From positions 36,957 through 100,956 of the forward strand of contig NZ_JACHCM010000009.1 in the NCBI RefSeq assembly GCF_014200755.1: a DNA stretch of 64,000 bases. Reading direction: 5' to 3'. The DNA is from Rhodanobacter sp. ANJX3. Its GTDB lineage: Bacteria > Pseudomonadota > Gammaproteobacteria > Xanthomonadales > Rhodanobacteraceae. The notes beneath the pieces are model-generated. The model made no database searches and was not told the DNA's origin. It saw nothing but the letters and a program-made list of their open reading frames with translations. A program made the position numbers and the translations under genes. Every line of letters begins with the position of its first letter. The stretch's first letter is position 1. Of this stretch, positions 56,701 through 64,000 are shown one piece after another.

Positions 56701-57666
56701 CGGCAGTCGGCTCGCAGGGGACGGAGCATGGTGAACCCCGTCCGCCATGTGAAGGTGGCCGTTGCCAATGCGAACGCAGAGCGAAGCAAGGGCAAGGTCA
56801 GGGGGATGCAGGTAGTTGCGCACGCCCGCTGGGAAGCTGCGGATGCTCGCCGGAAACAGGGATGGCAAGACCCGAAAGCACGAAAGCTCCTGGTGCGATC
56901 GGAGGACGGGCGAACGGCGCGTAGTACCGATGGCAGCCGTACATTCACAGAAGAGCGCGGCATCAAAGGCTTTGTCGACCGGCATCAAGCAGTAGTGGCG
57001 GCGCGCCGTGAGGCGGCTCTTGAGCAGGGGCAGCGTGAGCACCGCATGCGTGGCGGTGGCGAAACTGCAGACAGTCGGGAGCTGGCGCGGCGTGCCCTGC
57101 AGACGCATCAGGCAGACCAACAGCGGCTCATCCAGCCGAAGAGGGACTGGGATGCGATGGCCTCCAAGCACGGCGTGGAATACGACCGACATGGTCACCG
57201 ATACGCGCACGATGGGAAGGGTGGTCTGCACAGCGAGGCGCTGACCAAGCGCGATCACGCGATGAATGAAACGCAGCGGGGCAGGGAGGTGCGCAACCAG
57301 ACCAATGGGCGCACCGCAGGTGCTGTGCGCGGCATGCTGGCTAGGCGTGCCGTTGAGAAGACAATCAAAAGCGAACGCGAGGCGGAAATTCAGCGGCTTA
57401 ATAGGCTCGCGGGCGGCGGCGCGGAACCTAAGACGACGATGGCCGGGGCTGGATCGAGACATGAAGATGTCCAGCAAACGGCCTCACAGCGCAGAGCGGA
57501 ACCTAAGACGACGAAGGCTGGGGCTGGATCGAGGCATGAAGATGGCCAGCAAACGGCCCCACAGCGCGGAGCGGAACCTGAGACGACGAAGGTCGACGTT
57601 GGCAGGGGTCAGAAGCTAACGAACCGCGGAGACAGAGCCAGGCGTGACAAAGGGCTCAATTGGTAA
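53716..57666 (+). CDS. MOBF-type relaxase-helicase (TrwC/TraI family)
   Basis: 1316 residues. The relaxase domain (1-300) has paired catalytic tyrosines in FDYYSERDDYY (Y16/Y17, Y23/Y24) and the three-histidine motif with H143, H154 and H156 (LHSHAVIAN). The helicase domain (about 450-900) has Walker A GFAGTAKTTTV, VDEAGMVSAGDK and AYAQTANQAQGRT, as in RecD-like TraI helicases. The C-terminus is basic and helical and ends in a 25-residue repeat. It nicks and unwinds DNA at oriT. ATG 53716 has GGAGG upstream. Confidence 0.93.
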   Translation: MIGVTKIGNAAQAFDYYSERDDYYLSDQSAAAWYGRGATELGLCRDINPIEFRDVLAGTFGAAAVKNPHRHTPGWDVTFSAPKSVSIAALVNKDERLTAAHDTAVRAALDHIEVHAIITRQRDMADGYAYRNTGNLVAGVVRHSTSRNLDPQLHSHAVIANSTYDPVTGRWTSIDSRQGLYSAQVEANNVYMNALAAGARQAGYNVDWTVHDGGAVSFELREVPKELCNDFSSRRNEIDAALAERGLSREDASAAAREAATLDTRKAKEHLPPGQLHQRWEAQAVQVGFALGRRPSGRDLAGDFEHTVVAADTAVRDAITHLSERETRFTARQILAAARTFSQGRADEFTLGKAVQLACTNGGLISRETLQDVPGGRREYVAGFTTRAGEETERQMLAAAKTIAVAGEGQMRIGEKQRGDNSKASIDAAIERQEARSGHPFSEEQRAAVQGILSSESGLHVIQGFAGTAKTTTVLATVSEAAREAGWTVRALAPTNSAAQTLGDAIGAEAQTVAAANHSRERAGQHGQREVWIVDEAGMVSAGDKRDLLQLARERGARVILVGDDRQIGSVGAGAAFEQIKAVHLDATHELTDIKRQRSERLRGAVYDALNGQVADALDKVDVREHASADEAAKCVADDYMRETAAGRDTLVVTLSRADRDAVNEAIQQCRVDVGEVQNTRPVTTLRDRQMTEKERADAARYHVGDVIEAGRDYRGGPKRGELAEVVRIESGRITAQCSDGREWTFDPAKSNRLQVNEAVQSRIGTGDRIVAKGAIRTEAGERIKNGADLVVDCVRDDGRIEATDTAGRRHTIDARQGAKIDLAYAQTANQAQGRTVDVVIANMRSGQRKLADQQRTYVALSRARESAIVHTDDRKKLAAQIESHSGRKETAMKAGDISVESQNGGRRSASVTPDAERRPARVARSQQVEREGSGEQLRSSKLQRYASAAGHAIGAGAERLGNRIRDYSAKAPRRRFDRTTKQMLRNIDKQAQAKRQSARRGRSMVNPVRHVKVAVANANAERSKGKVRGMQVVAHARWEAADARRKQGWQDPKARKLLVRSEDGRTARSTDGSRTFTEERGIKGFVDRHQAVVAARREAALEQGQREHRMRGGGETADSRELARRALQTHQADQQRLIQPKRDWDAMASKHGVEYDRHGHRYAHDGKGGLHSEALTKRDHAMNETQRGREVRNQTNGRTAGAVRGMLARRAVEKTIKSEREAEIQRLNRLAGGGAEPKTTMAGAGSRHEDVQQTASQRRAEPKTTKAGAGSRHEDGQQTAPQRGAEPETTKVDVGRGQKLTNRGDRARRDKGLNW
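57421..57600 (+). repeat. 75-bp tandem repeat at the relaxase C-terminus
   Basis: Units begin at 57421, 57496 and 57571 (about 2.4 copies), each encoding AEPKTT...AGAGSRHED..QQTA.QR. Copies are nearly identical, so the repeat is recent and copy number may vary. Confidence 0.85.
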
Positions 57667-57835
57667 TTCCGAACACGGGGGGCGCCGCCGCCGAGGCCGA
57701 GTACGCATTCCGGTCTGGTTGATTGCTCGTTCCGGTGAACGCTGACCACCGTACCGACGCTGATCGGAGACGCCGAAAATTCGAGGTGGCCCTGATATGT
57801 GGTGATTAGGCTTTGTAGTAACACGGAGCTTTCTC

Positions 57836-58090
57836 ATGAGCCGCCTGACCATCGACATTACTAGCCAGCAGCATCAGAGCCTGAAGGCGCTGGCCGATTT
57901 GCAAGACAAGTCGATCAAGCAATACACCCTCGAGCGACTGTTCCGAGGTAACGCTGCCGGCGACCAAGCGTGGTCGGAGGTAAAGCCCCTGCTGCGCACG
58001 CGCATCGACGAAGGGCTGAGGGGAAAGGGTTCCATTAATGGCATGCAGTCCATCCTTAATGAGGAACTGACCGAAGGCGGCCGCGCGTGA
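57836..58090 (+). CDS. Orphan RHH antitoxin (ParD-like)
   Basis: 84 residues: SRLTIDITSQQHQSLKALADLQDKSIKQYTLERL is a ribbon-helix-helix of the ParD type, and the C-terminal part (INGMQSILNEEL) is the toxin-binding tail. CGGAG precedes the ATG. Normally a parE toxin begins at the overlapping GTG; here GTG 58086 would encode only 7 codons before a stop, so the toxin is missing. The 169-bp stretch before it is unassigned and may be mobile-element scar. Confidence 0.75.
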   Translation: MSRLTIDITSQQHQSLKALADLQDKSIKQYTLERLFRGNAAGDQAWSEVKPLLRTRIDEGLRGKGSINGMQSILNEELTEGGRA

Positions 58091-58182
58091 CCCGGCCGGA
58101 TATGCTCTGACGCACGCGGCGGAAACCAATACCCACCCGAACCCTGCGATTACGAAAGGGATCGCGATTGCTGACGCAATCG

Positions 58183-58295
58183 ATGCTGGTCATCTATATA
58201 TGGTCGGCCTTGAATTTTGATACGTCTGACTGAATCAGCGGCCGCCGACTAACTGACGTTATACCCGCATTATCACCATGACTGAGCCCAATGAC
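58183..58295. repeat. Direct repeat copy A (displaced Rhs tail)
   Basis: 113 bp about 93% identical to 58780-58891, same orientation. Read on the minus strand it contains the last codons of an Rhs tip (HWAQSW, stop) and the following spacer. It is the left one of two copies flanking the small membrane gene. Confidence 0.85.
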
Positions 58296-58315
58296 AGACC
58301 TCCCTTAAGGGCGAA

Positions 58316-58423
58316 TCAGCTGTTTAGTGTCACCGCTATAGTCAAGTTGCAGCCAACAAAAGGGCCTAGGCCGGCAGCGACTATCCCAAACAAGATACTT
58401 TTGGATTCCGGTCCCATGGTCAT
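58316..58423 (-). pseudogene. Small hydrophobic open frame, probable gene remnant
   Basis: 35 residues from ATG 58423 (SILFGIVAAGLGPFVGC) lie between the small membrane gene and repeat copy A. It may be the remnant of a displaced toxin tip or immunity gene. Confidence 0.35.
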
Positions 58424-58448
58424 TGTGATGCCTAACGAAATTCAAACT

Positions 58449-58790
58449 CTAGGAGTGTGGCACACTCGTGCTGCCCAACAAGCCTAAGATCGTCAACCGA
58501 ATCAGGACAGCCATGATCCAGATAGCGAACGGTGTAACGACGCCCATAAGTATCGCGTGCCCGTAACTTATATCGCGCCTTGTCCAAGTCTTAGAAGCTC
58601 GCCTATAACTCCAAAAGAAGAGCGGAAGCGCGACAACGAAAAAGAATAAATTTGGATAATCTAATTGATCGGCGATTTGTCCACCGCAAAGGAAAACAAC
58701 CGGAAAAAGCCAAGCGGGAAGGAATGATCGCCAGTGCTTTCTCGTGTCTTCTAGGAGTGTCTCTTGATGCTGGTCATTCATGCTGGTCAT
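58449..58790 (-). CDS. Small multi-pass membrane protein, candidate immunity protein
   Basis: 113 residues with three or four hydrophobic segments (FLPAWLFPVVFLCGG, LFFFVVALPLFFW, AILMGVVTPFAIWIMAVLI). It is the first gene downstream of the Rhs tip on the same strand, separated only by the repeat spacer, which is where Rhs immunity genes lie. The start may be ATG 58790 or 58781; neither has a clear Shine-Dalgarno. Immunity function is inferred from position. Confidence 0.6.
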   Translation of the reverse strand: MTSMNDQHQETLLEDTRKHWRSFLPAWLFPVVFLCGGQIADQLDYPNLFFFVVALPLFFWSYRRASKTWTRRDISYGHAILMGVVTPFAIWIMAVLIRLTILGLLGSTSVPHS

Positions 58791-58891
58791 CTATATATAG
58801 TCGATCTTGAATTTTGATACGTCTGACTGAATCAGCAGCCGCCAACGAGCTGACGTTATACCCGCATATCACCATGACTGAGCCCAATGAC
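58780..58891. repeat. Direct repeat copy B (3' end of the Rhs gene)
   Basis: Second copy of the 113-bp repeat. It spans the last codons of the intact Rhs gene (stop at 58869-58871) and the spacer up to the candidate immunity gene. Differs from copy A by about eight substitutions and one single-base indel. Confidence 0.85.
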
Positions 58892-60896
58892 TCACTGAAG
58901 TAGCCATTTGGGAAATCGTCGGGGTTGTATACGTATAGGTGCGAGCCGCGCCAGCCCCAGCCCAGACCCCGCCTCCTACTCCATATTTCCCTAGCCCTGT
59001 TGATGCTCCAGTATCTTGTCCTCCGTTGGACGTCACGGTTACACCTGCTGAAGGACCGTACCCAGCATCAACCTCTGCAACTGCCGATGTACTTTCCGAC
59101 GCACCTGCTTTGCTATCGCATTTCGAATGGCTAATGCCGCCAGTGAAACCGGCCCCAAGATAAGCACCTAGACCGAGTTCTGCTTGGCCGGTCGCGGAAA
59201 AAGAGATTTGGCCATTTGACGTAAAGGTAAGATTCACGCTACCACCGAGACCCCCGAACAAGAATGCGCCGGTTACCCCAAAGCCAAAAGACGCTTGCCA
59301 TTCGAGTCCAAACGGATCTACGTACATCAATGGGTTGCTGGCTGCATAGGCATATGTATTGATGCCTCCCATCAATCCGCTGGGGTCACTTTCTATATAA
59401 CGCCCAAAGACGGAGCTATAGTCCCGATAGCCGTTGTTCCACGTTTGCCTTTCGGCATCGTAATACTGTCCCGGAAAACCCAGGTTCAACGTGATGTTTG
59501 CCGTAGTTACCTTCTGCGTAAACGGGAAGTTCTGCGCCAGCCACACCACATTCTGTGAGGCATCCGTCACCACCTCCGGGCGACCCACCTGATCGTCGTG
59601 GATGGCGCTGACCTGTCCGGCGCTGATCCGACCGATCAACCGGCCGTTCAACCGCACGTAGTCGACCCAGGTGCCGTTGTCGTCCTCGGCCAATAATGTG
59701 CCATCTGTGCTGGGCGCAAAGTAGGTTGTGCCGGTCGAGCCGCCCGCCTTGCGCAGGCGCTGTCCTTCCGGGTTCACGTAGTCGGCCGCGCCGCCGGCGG
59801 CATCAAGCCGGATGTAAGGGTCGTATTGATAGCTCGCTGCCCCGTTGACCAAGGTGGTGTTGCCGTTGGCGTCGTAACCGTACTGGGTGCTGGCGCTGCC
59901 ACTTACCCCGGTCAGCTGGTTGCTGGTAGGGCTGTAGGTGTAGGTCTGCGTAACGCCGTTGACGGTTGCCGTGTTCCGATTGCCGTTGGCGTCGTACTGG
60001 TAACTTTCGTTTTCCACGCCGGAATAAACGGACACTAACCGGGACTGCGCGCCGTAGCCTAAGTTTTGCGTCAGCGTGTTGTCGATGCCGTTGGTGATCT
60101 GCGTGATGCGATCGGCCGCGTCGTAGGTAAAGCCCAGGCTTTGCTTGCCCGGCACACTGATGCCCATCAGCCGCCCGTCCGTGTCGTAGCTCAGGGTGTT
60201 GGCCAGCCCATTGCTGGACGTCCAAGCGGACATTGCCATGTCCATGGGGCGGTACGTAATAGCCGTCGCGCCATTGACGGAGGTGCCTCCGACCTTAAGG
60301 CTGACACTGGCGACGGCGCCATTGGTGTAGGAGTAAACGGCCTGGTTGCTGTCGGGGTAATTCACCACGGTCACGCGACCCATGGCGTCGTAACTAAAGC
60401 CCAGCGCGTACGTCGTGCTGCCCATGGTGAAGCCACGCCCGCCGATCCAGCCTTCCGGCGTATAGCTATACGATGTCGCCCCGGTAGCGTCGCTATCCGA
60501 ACACAGGCGACCCAGGCCGTTGGTGCAGTTGTCGTAGGTGTAGGTCTGGGTCAGCCCCCCGGCGCTCACGGTGGTACGGCGGTTGATGCCGTCATAGCCG
60601 TAGGTAGTCTGGACCCCATCGGCGCGTGTCATGCCGGCCAGCCGGCCGTAACCATCGTAGGCGTAATTGACCGTGCCCGTATCCGGGCTCACTTGTTGCA
60701 GCAGGTGGCCCAGACCGTCGTGCGTATAGCTCGTGACGAGACCACGCGGATCGGTGACGCTCGTCACGTGATCGCCCGCGTCGTAGGTCATGACCGTGGT
60801 GACGCTCTGGGCGAGTAGCGGAGGTGAGCAAAGCGCCATCAGTAACGCTGCTGGCAATAGCTTGAGAGCGAGTGGCGATGTCTTCGGGGCGGCCAT
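58869..60896 (-). CDS. Rhs/YD-repeat protein with variable C-terminal tip
   Basis: 675 residues with its own Sec signal peptide (LLPAALLMALCSPPLLAQ). YD repeats fill residues about 30-500 (YTHDGLGHLLQ, YDGYGRLAGMTRADG). The conserved Rhs core end is present: ESDPSGLMGGINTYAYAASNPL and YVDPFGL. After the core the tip (about 145 residues, coded by 58869-59303) is Gly-rich with alternating hydrophobic residues and no recognised enzyme motif. ATG 60896 follows AGGAAGG. Only 57 nt separate it from the upstream YD gene. Rhs proteins deliver a toxic tip or act as surface adhesins; the tip's activity is unknown. Confidence 0.85.
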   Translation of the reverse strand: MAAPKTSPLALKLLPAALLMALCSPPLLAQSVTTVMTYDAGDHVTSVTDPRGLVTSYTHDGLGHLLQQVSPDTGTVNYAYDGYGRLAGMTRADGVQTTYGYDGINRRTTVSAGGLTQTYTYDNCTNGLGRLCSDSDATGATSYSYTPEGWIGGRGFTMGSTTYALGFSYDAMGRVTVVNYPDSNQAVYSYTNGAVASVSLKVGGTSVNGATAITYRPMDMAMSAWTSSNGLANTLSYDTDGRLMGISVPGKQSLGFTYDAADRITQITNGIDNTLTQNLGYGAQSRLVSVYSGVENESYQYDANGNRNTATVNGVTQTYTYSPTSNQLTGVSGSASTQYGYDANGNTTLVNGAASYQYDPYIRLDAAGGAADYVNPEGQRLRKAGGSTGTTYFAPSTDGTLLAEDDNGTWVDYVRLNGRLIGRISAGQVSAIHDDQVGRPEVVTDASQNVVWLAQNFPFTQKVTTANITLNLGFPGQYYDAERQTWNNGYRDYSSVFGRYIESDPSGLMGGINTYAYAASNPLMYVDPFGLEWQASFGFGVTGAFLFGGLGGSVNLTFTSNGQISFSATGQAELGLGAYLGAGFTGGISHSKCDSKAGASESTSAVAEVDAGYGPSAGVTVTSNGGQDTGASTGLGKYGVGGGVWAGAGAARTYTYTTPTISQMATSVSHWAQSW

Positions 60897-60955
60897 GGTT
60901 TCCTTCCTTGAGTATCCGGTGCCGCGCACGGTCGGTGTGATGAGACGTGGTTTCA

Positions 60956-63900
60956 TCAGTTCGTCCCCACCACTTTCGCCGTGAGCGTGCAGGTCGAGCT
61001 GGACACGTTGGCTCCAGCCGCATTGAAGAAAGTCACCGTCAACTGATATTGCTCACCGTTGCCGTTGGACGACGCGGTGTACAAACTGGTGACATAGTTA
61101 CTGGAAGGATTGCTCGTAATCGCTACTGGTGAAGCAGCAGGATTGACCAACGTACCTGTGGACGCCGAATCACCCGCAGGCGGGCCGATAAGCGTCCAGA
61201 CGTACTGGACGGTGACCGCCGTAGCTGGCACGGCGCCCGATATCAGCACGGCATGCGTTGCATTGGGCTTAGATCCCCAAACATCCCATGTGGTACCGCT
61301 CACGATTTCGAAACCGATCGACGCACTTCCGCTGGCTTTAGAAATGGCATAGCTCTCGGTGTACGACTGACCGTTGATCGCGAGAGGTACGGGAATGGTC
61401 ACCACGGTTGTGGCCGTGCCACTGAACGGCCCGCAGCCAACGGCGTCGCAGGCCTGTACCCGGTAGCCGTAACTTCCATTCGTTTCGCCACTGACCGCCA
61501 GACTGGCCGCCGCCGAGTTCTGCAGGGTTGTCCAGCCACCACCGTTGACCTGCTGCTGCAGGAGATAGGCACTCGCGCCGGTCACGCCGCCCCAGCTCAC
61601 GGTGTAACTGCCGGTAGCGTTGGTGGCTGGCGCGCTCAGACCCGGAGCGGCGGTAGGCGCCGTAACGGTCACCGTACCGGTGCCACTCCAGGGGCCGCAA
61701 CCGCTGACATTGCACGCCTGTACCCGATAGCCATAAGTGCCGGCGCCCCGACTGGCCGTGCTCCAGCTAGCCGATGCGCTCGCTTGCACCGTGCTCCATG
61801 CACCGCCGTTGACCTGCTCCTGCAGGGTGTAGCTGGTCGCCGCGCTCACGCCGCCCCAGCTAATCGTGTAGCCGCCGGTGTAGCTGACGCTTGGTACGCT
61901 GAGCGCCGGCGCGCTGGCCGGTATCGGCGGAATGGCGACCGTGACGGTGGCCGTGACACTCCAGGCACCACACCCGGAGCTATTGCACGCTTGCACGCGG
62001 TAACCATAGGTGTTGTTGCTCTTGCCCGTGGCCGCCCAGCTGGTCGCTGCGCTGTTCTGCACCGTAGCCCACGCGCCACCGTTCACCTGTTCCTGCAAGG
62101 TGTAACTAGTGGCGCCGCTCACCGCACTCCAGCTCACGGTGTAGTAGCTCACATTGGCGCTGGTCGGGACGTTCAGAGTCGGCGCGCCGGCAGGCTCGTT
62201 CACCGGCACTTGGAAACTACCCGCGTTGGCCAGGGCGAGGTTGGCGGCCCCTATCGGCGAAATACCGTAGAGATAGATCGCCTGACCGGCGTATTGGCTG
62301 CGGGTAGCGACGGATAGTGGAATGCTGTAGCGGTAGCTGCCGCTGCTCACATCGCAGGCACTGGCGACCGCCGGCTCGCTGGTTTGGTTGGCGGTGTAGC
62401 GCCCGATGTCGGTACCCGTGCCGGCCGGTCCACCCAGATACAGATCCACGCTGATCGACTGCGCTATGCCTGTGGAACACGCCCAGCCCGTCACGGTGGC
62501 ATTGCCCGACCCGTCGATGGAGACGCCGTCAATGCTACCGGTCACCTGCGTCACGATCACGCTGCCCACATTGCTCCATGGGCCGCAGCCGCTGCTGGTA
62601 CAGGCTTGGGCGCGGTAACCAAAGGTGGCCGGACTCTTGCCGCTGAGCGACACGCTGGTGGCACTGCTGTTCTGGATCGTCGTCCATGCGCCGCCGTTGG
62701 CCTGCTCCTGCAGGATATAACTCGTGGCGCCGCTCACGGCCGTCCAGCTGACGGCATAACTGCCGTTGCTGCTGTTCGCCGGCGCACTGAGCGTCGGCGC
62801 TGCCGTGGGTATCGAGGGGCTCGCGCCGCCGCTTTCCACGGTCTGCGTGAGGCGATCGAGGTGATCGTACTGGTAGTTGATCACATGCCCAACGGCGTTG
62901 GTCGTCGAAAGCACATTGCCGTTGCCGTCATAGGCGTACGTCAGCGTCTGGCCGTTGTTGCCGGTCTTTTGATACAGCCGACCTAGAGCGTCGTAGGTGG
63001 CAGATTCCTTGAGGCCGACGTCGCTGCCGCGCGTCACGATATGGCTGGTGACATCCCCGTTAGGATCGTAGCCAAACGTCTCGGTCGACGTACCGTCCTT
63101 ATCGTTATGGGTGATGGTCTGCACCATCATTTCCGCATTGCGATTCCACGTGGTCACCTCATTATCGGGCGTGGTGAGCGTGTAGAGCAGACCAAAGCCG
63201 TCGTAGGTATAGGTCCATGTTGCGGCGGTACCATTGGGATGCGTTGTTTTGGTGCTGATGCGACCACGCGCGTCGTACACGAAATCAGTAGCGTCACCGT
63301 TCGGACCGACAACGTGCTGTGGCTCACCTAGACCGTTATAACTGCTATACGTCGTCGTGTGACCTAGACCATCGGCAAATGAGCTGACGTTACCCAGCGT
63401 GTCATAGGTGGTCACATCGGTGTCGCTGTTGTTCGGTGACGGATGGGTCACCGACATCGTTTGCACCATGCCGTTGGCGTACAGTGTGTAGTTGTACTGC
63501 GTCGTGAGTGTCTGATTGGCGGTGCCGTTGGCCGACAGGTTGGTGACCGACACGGAGGCCAAGCGATTCTGAGCGTTGTAGGTGTATGCCGTCTTCGACC
63601 AGCCTTCGACCGTCGCACTCGTCAGGCGGTTAAGTTGCGCGTTGGGATCCCACACGTAATCCGTCGTCCGCGCCTGCGTCGTGCCCGACGCTTCGGTCTC
63701 TGTCTGCAGCTGACCGTTCGCTGCGTACGTGTAGGTGTGCACATTGCCGTTGTTGTCGACCGTCTGCGACAGATTGCCGTTGTTGTCGTACTGGCGCGAG
63801 TTCACCGTCGCGCCACAGTCGGCTACCGCATTATTGCTGACCGAACTCAATTGGCTGTTATAGCCGCCGCCCGTGCCATAGGTGCCATCATAGGTTTGCA

Positions 63901-64000
63901 CGGCCTGATGACCTAAAGGATTGGTGACCGTCGCCTGGACGTTGCCTGCGCTGTCGGTCGCATAATTGATGCTGATGTTCTGAGTGTCATCTGCGAGATA
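60956..64000 (-). CDS. Large YD-repeat protein with four Fn3-like domains (5' end outside window)
   Basis: The frame is open to the right edge; at least 1014 residues are visible. YD repeats cover the first part (YDGNGNVLSTTNAVGHV). Four fibronectin III-like repeats of about 90 residues follow (near 62815-62560, 62190-61930, 61925-61665 and 61650-61400), each with SYxVSWxxVSGATSY, LQEQVNGGAW and YGYRVQAC-x-SGCG. A distinct beta domain (ATVTGWACSTG, CDVSSGSYRYS) separates the first from the second. The C-terminus lacks an Rhs core and tip. It probably works with the downstream Rhs gene as a two-part surface or secreted complex. Confidence 0.85.
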   Translation of the reverse strand, partial: YLADDTQNISINYATDSAGNVQATVTNPLGHQAVQTYDGTYGTGGGYNSQLSSVSNNAVADCGATVNSRQYDNNGNLSQTVDNNGNVHTYTYAANGQLQTETEASGTTQARTTDYVWDPNAQLNRLTSATVEGWSKTAYTYNAQNRLASVSVTNLSANGTANQTLTTQYNYTLYANGMVQTMSVTHPSPNNSDTDVTTYDTLGNVSSFADGLGHTTTYSSYNGLGEPQHVVGPNGDATDFVYDARGRISTKTTHPNGTAATWTYTYDGFGLLYTLTTPDNEVTTWNRNAEMMVQTITHNDKDGTSTETFGYDPNGDVTSHIVTRGSDVGLKESATYDALGRLYQKTGNNGQTLTYAYDGNGNVLSTTNAVGHVINYQYDHLDRLTQTVESGGASPSIPTAAPTLSAPANSSNGSYAVSWTAVSGATSYILQEQANGGAWTTIQNSSATSVSLSGKSPATFGYRAQACTSSGCGPWSNVGSVIVTQVTGSIDGVSIDGSGNATVTGWACSTGIAQSISVDLYLGGPAGTGTDIGRYTANQTSEPAVASACDVSSGSYRYSIPLSVATRSQYAGQAIYLYGISPIGAANLALANAGSFQVPVNEPAGAPTLNVPTSANVSYYTVSWSAVSGATSYTLQEQVNGGAWATVQNSAATSWAATGKSNNTYGYRVQACNSSGCGAWSVTATVTVAIPPIPASAPALSVPSVSYTGGYTISWGGVSAATSYTLQEQVNGGAWSTVQASASASWSTASRGAGTYGYRVQACNVSGCGPWSGTGTVTVTAPTAAPGLSAPATNATGSYTVSWGGVTGASAYLLQQQVNGGGWTTLQNSAAASLAVSGETNGSYGYRVQACDAVGCGPFSGTATTVVTIPVPLAINGQSYTESYAISKASGSASIGFEIVSGTTWDVWGSKPNATHAVLISGAVPATAVTVQYVWTLIGPPAGDSASTGTLVNPAASPVAITSNPSSNYVTSLYTASSNGNGEQYQLTVTFFNAAGANVSSSTCTLTAKVVGTN

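Larger units (their letters stand above)
46166..57666. mobile_element. Integrative mobilizable element (left end and backbone; right end not seen)
   Basis: The element starts at the tRNA-Val att core and carries an integrase, small genes, a nuclease-like cargo gene, a membrane AAA+ ATPase, RHH and coiled-coil proteins, an oriT candidate and a MOBF relaxase. No VirB/T4SS genes or coupling ATPase are visible, so it is likely mobilised by another system. An intact tRNA-Val should mark the right end; none is seen up to 64000, so the element may include the Rhs locus or end beyond it. Confidence 0.7.

Noticed and set aside
57667..57835. Possible insertion-sequence end before the orphan antitoxin
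   Set aside because: The sequence is suggestive, but no terminal inverted repeats or transposase coding sequence is visible.

Overview
The window looks like a chromosome segment of a high-GC gammaproteobacterium of the Lysobacterales/Xanthomonadales, most likely Rhodanobacteraceae (Dyella, Rhodanobacter or Luteibacter type). This is inferred from gene content and protein style (the ribF-ileS-lspA-ispH block beside a minor-pilin/PilY1 cluster, and recCBD); no database search was possible.

Layout. (1) 1-6324: housekeeping block ribF (cut by the left edge), ileS, lspA, ispH and tRNA-Thr(CGU). An AbrB/PIN toxin-antitoxin pair sits between ribF and ileS. (2) 6446-13548: type IV pilus tip cluster fimT-pilV-pilW-pilX-pilY1-pilE. 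PilY1 carries a lectin-like N-terminus, and several pilins have unusually long leaders. (3) 13580-22595: recC-recB-recD on the minus strand with 4-nt ATGA overlaps. (4) 22787-27606: a 1256-residue GAF/GGDEF/globin-like/EAL c-di-GMP protein, and a class I fructose-bisphosphate aldolase on the opposite strand.

(5) 28649-45783: an accessory secretion island. It holds a lipoprotein gene, two exported paralogues (one interrupted by an in-frame stop), and a 2222-residue RTX protein. The RTX N-terminus has the exact E-x8-D-x5-T spacing of T4-type lysozymes, and the protein ends in seven tandem ~124-residue repeats. A complete type I secretion system follows (ABC transporter with a Cys-less C39-like domain, HlyD, TolC), bracketed by two closely related family-4 glycosyltransferases. 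Together these suggest a secreted, possibly glycosylated peptidoglycan-active protein with linked exported partners. This is the best candidate in the window for an undescribed system.

(6) 46166 to beyond 57666: an integrative mobilizable element. It starts at a duplicated 3' end of tRNA-Val(CAC), next to a tyrosine integrase. It carries small genes, a lone PD-(D/E)XK nuclease-like protein (possible defence cargo), a membrane AAA+ ClpB-like ATPase, relaxosome-like small proteins, an oriT candidate and a MOBF relaxase-helicase. No type IV secretion genes are visible. (7) 57836-64000: an orphan antitoxin, then a minus-strand Rhs/YD-repeat locus. The downstream end of that locus shows a 113-bp duplication carrying the 3' end of the Rhs tip, the mark of tip/immunity module displacement. 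The most upstream Rhs gene runs off the right edge.
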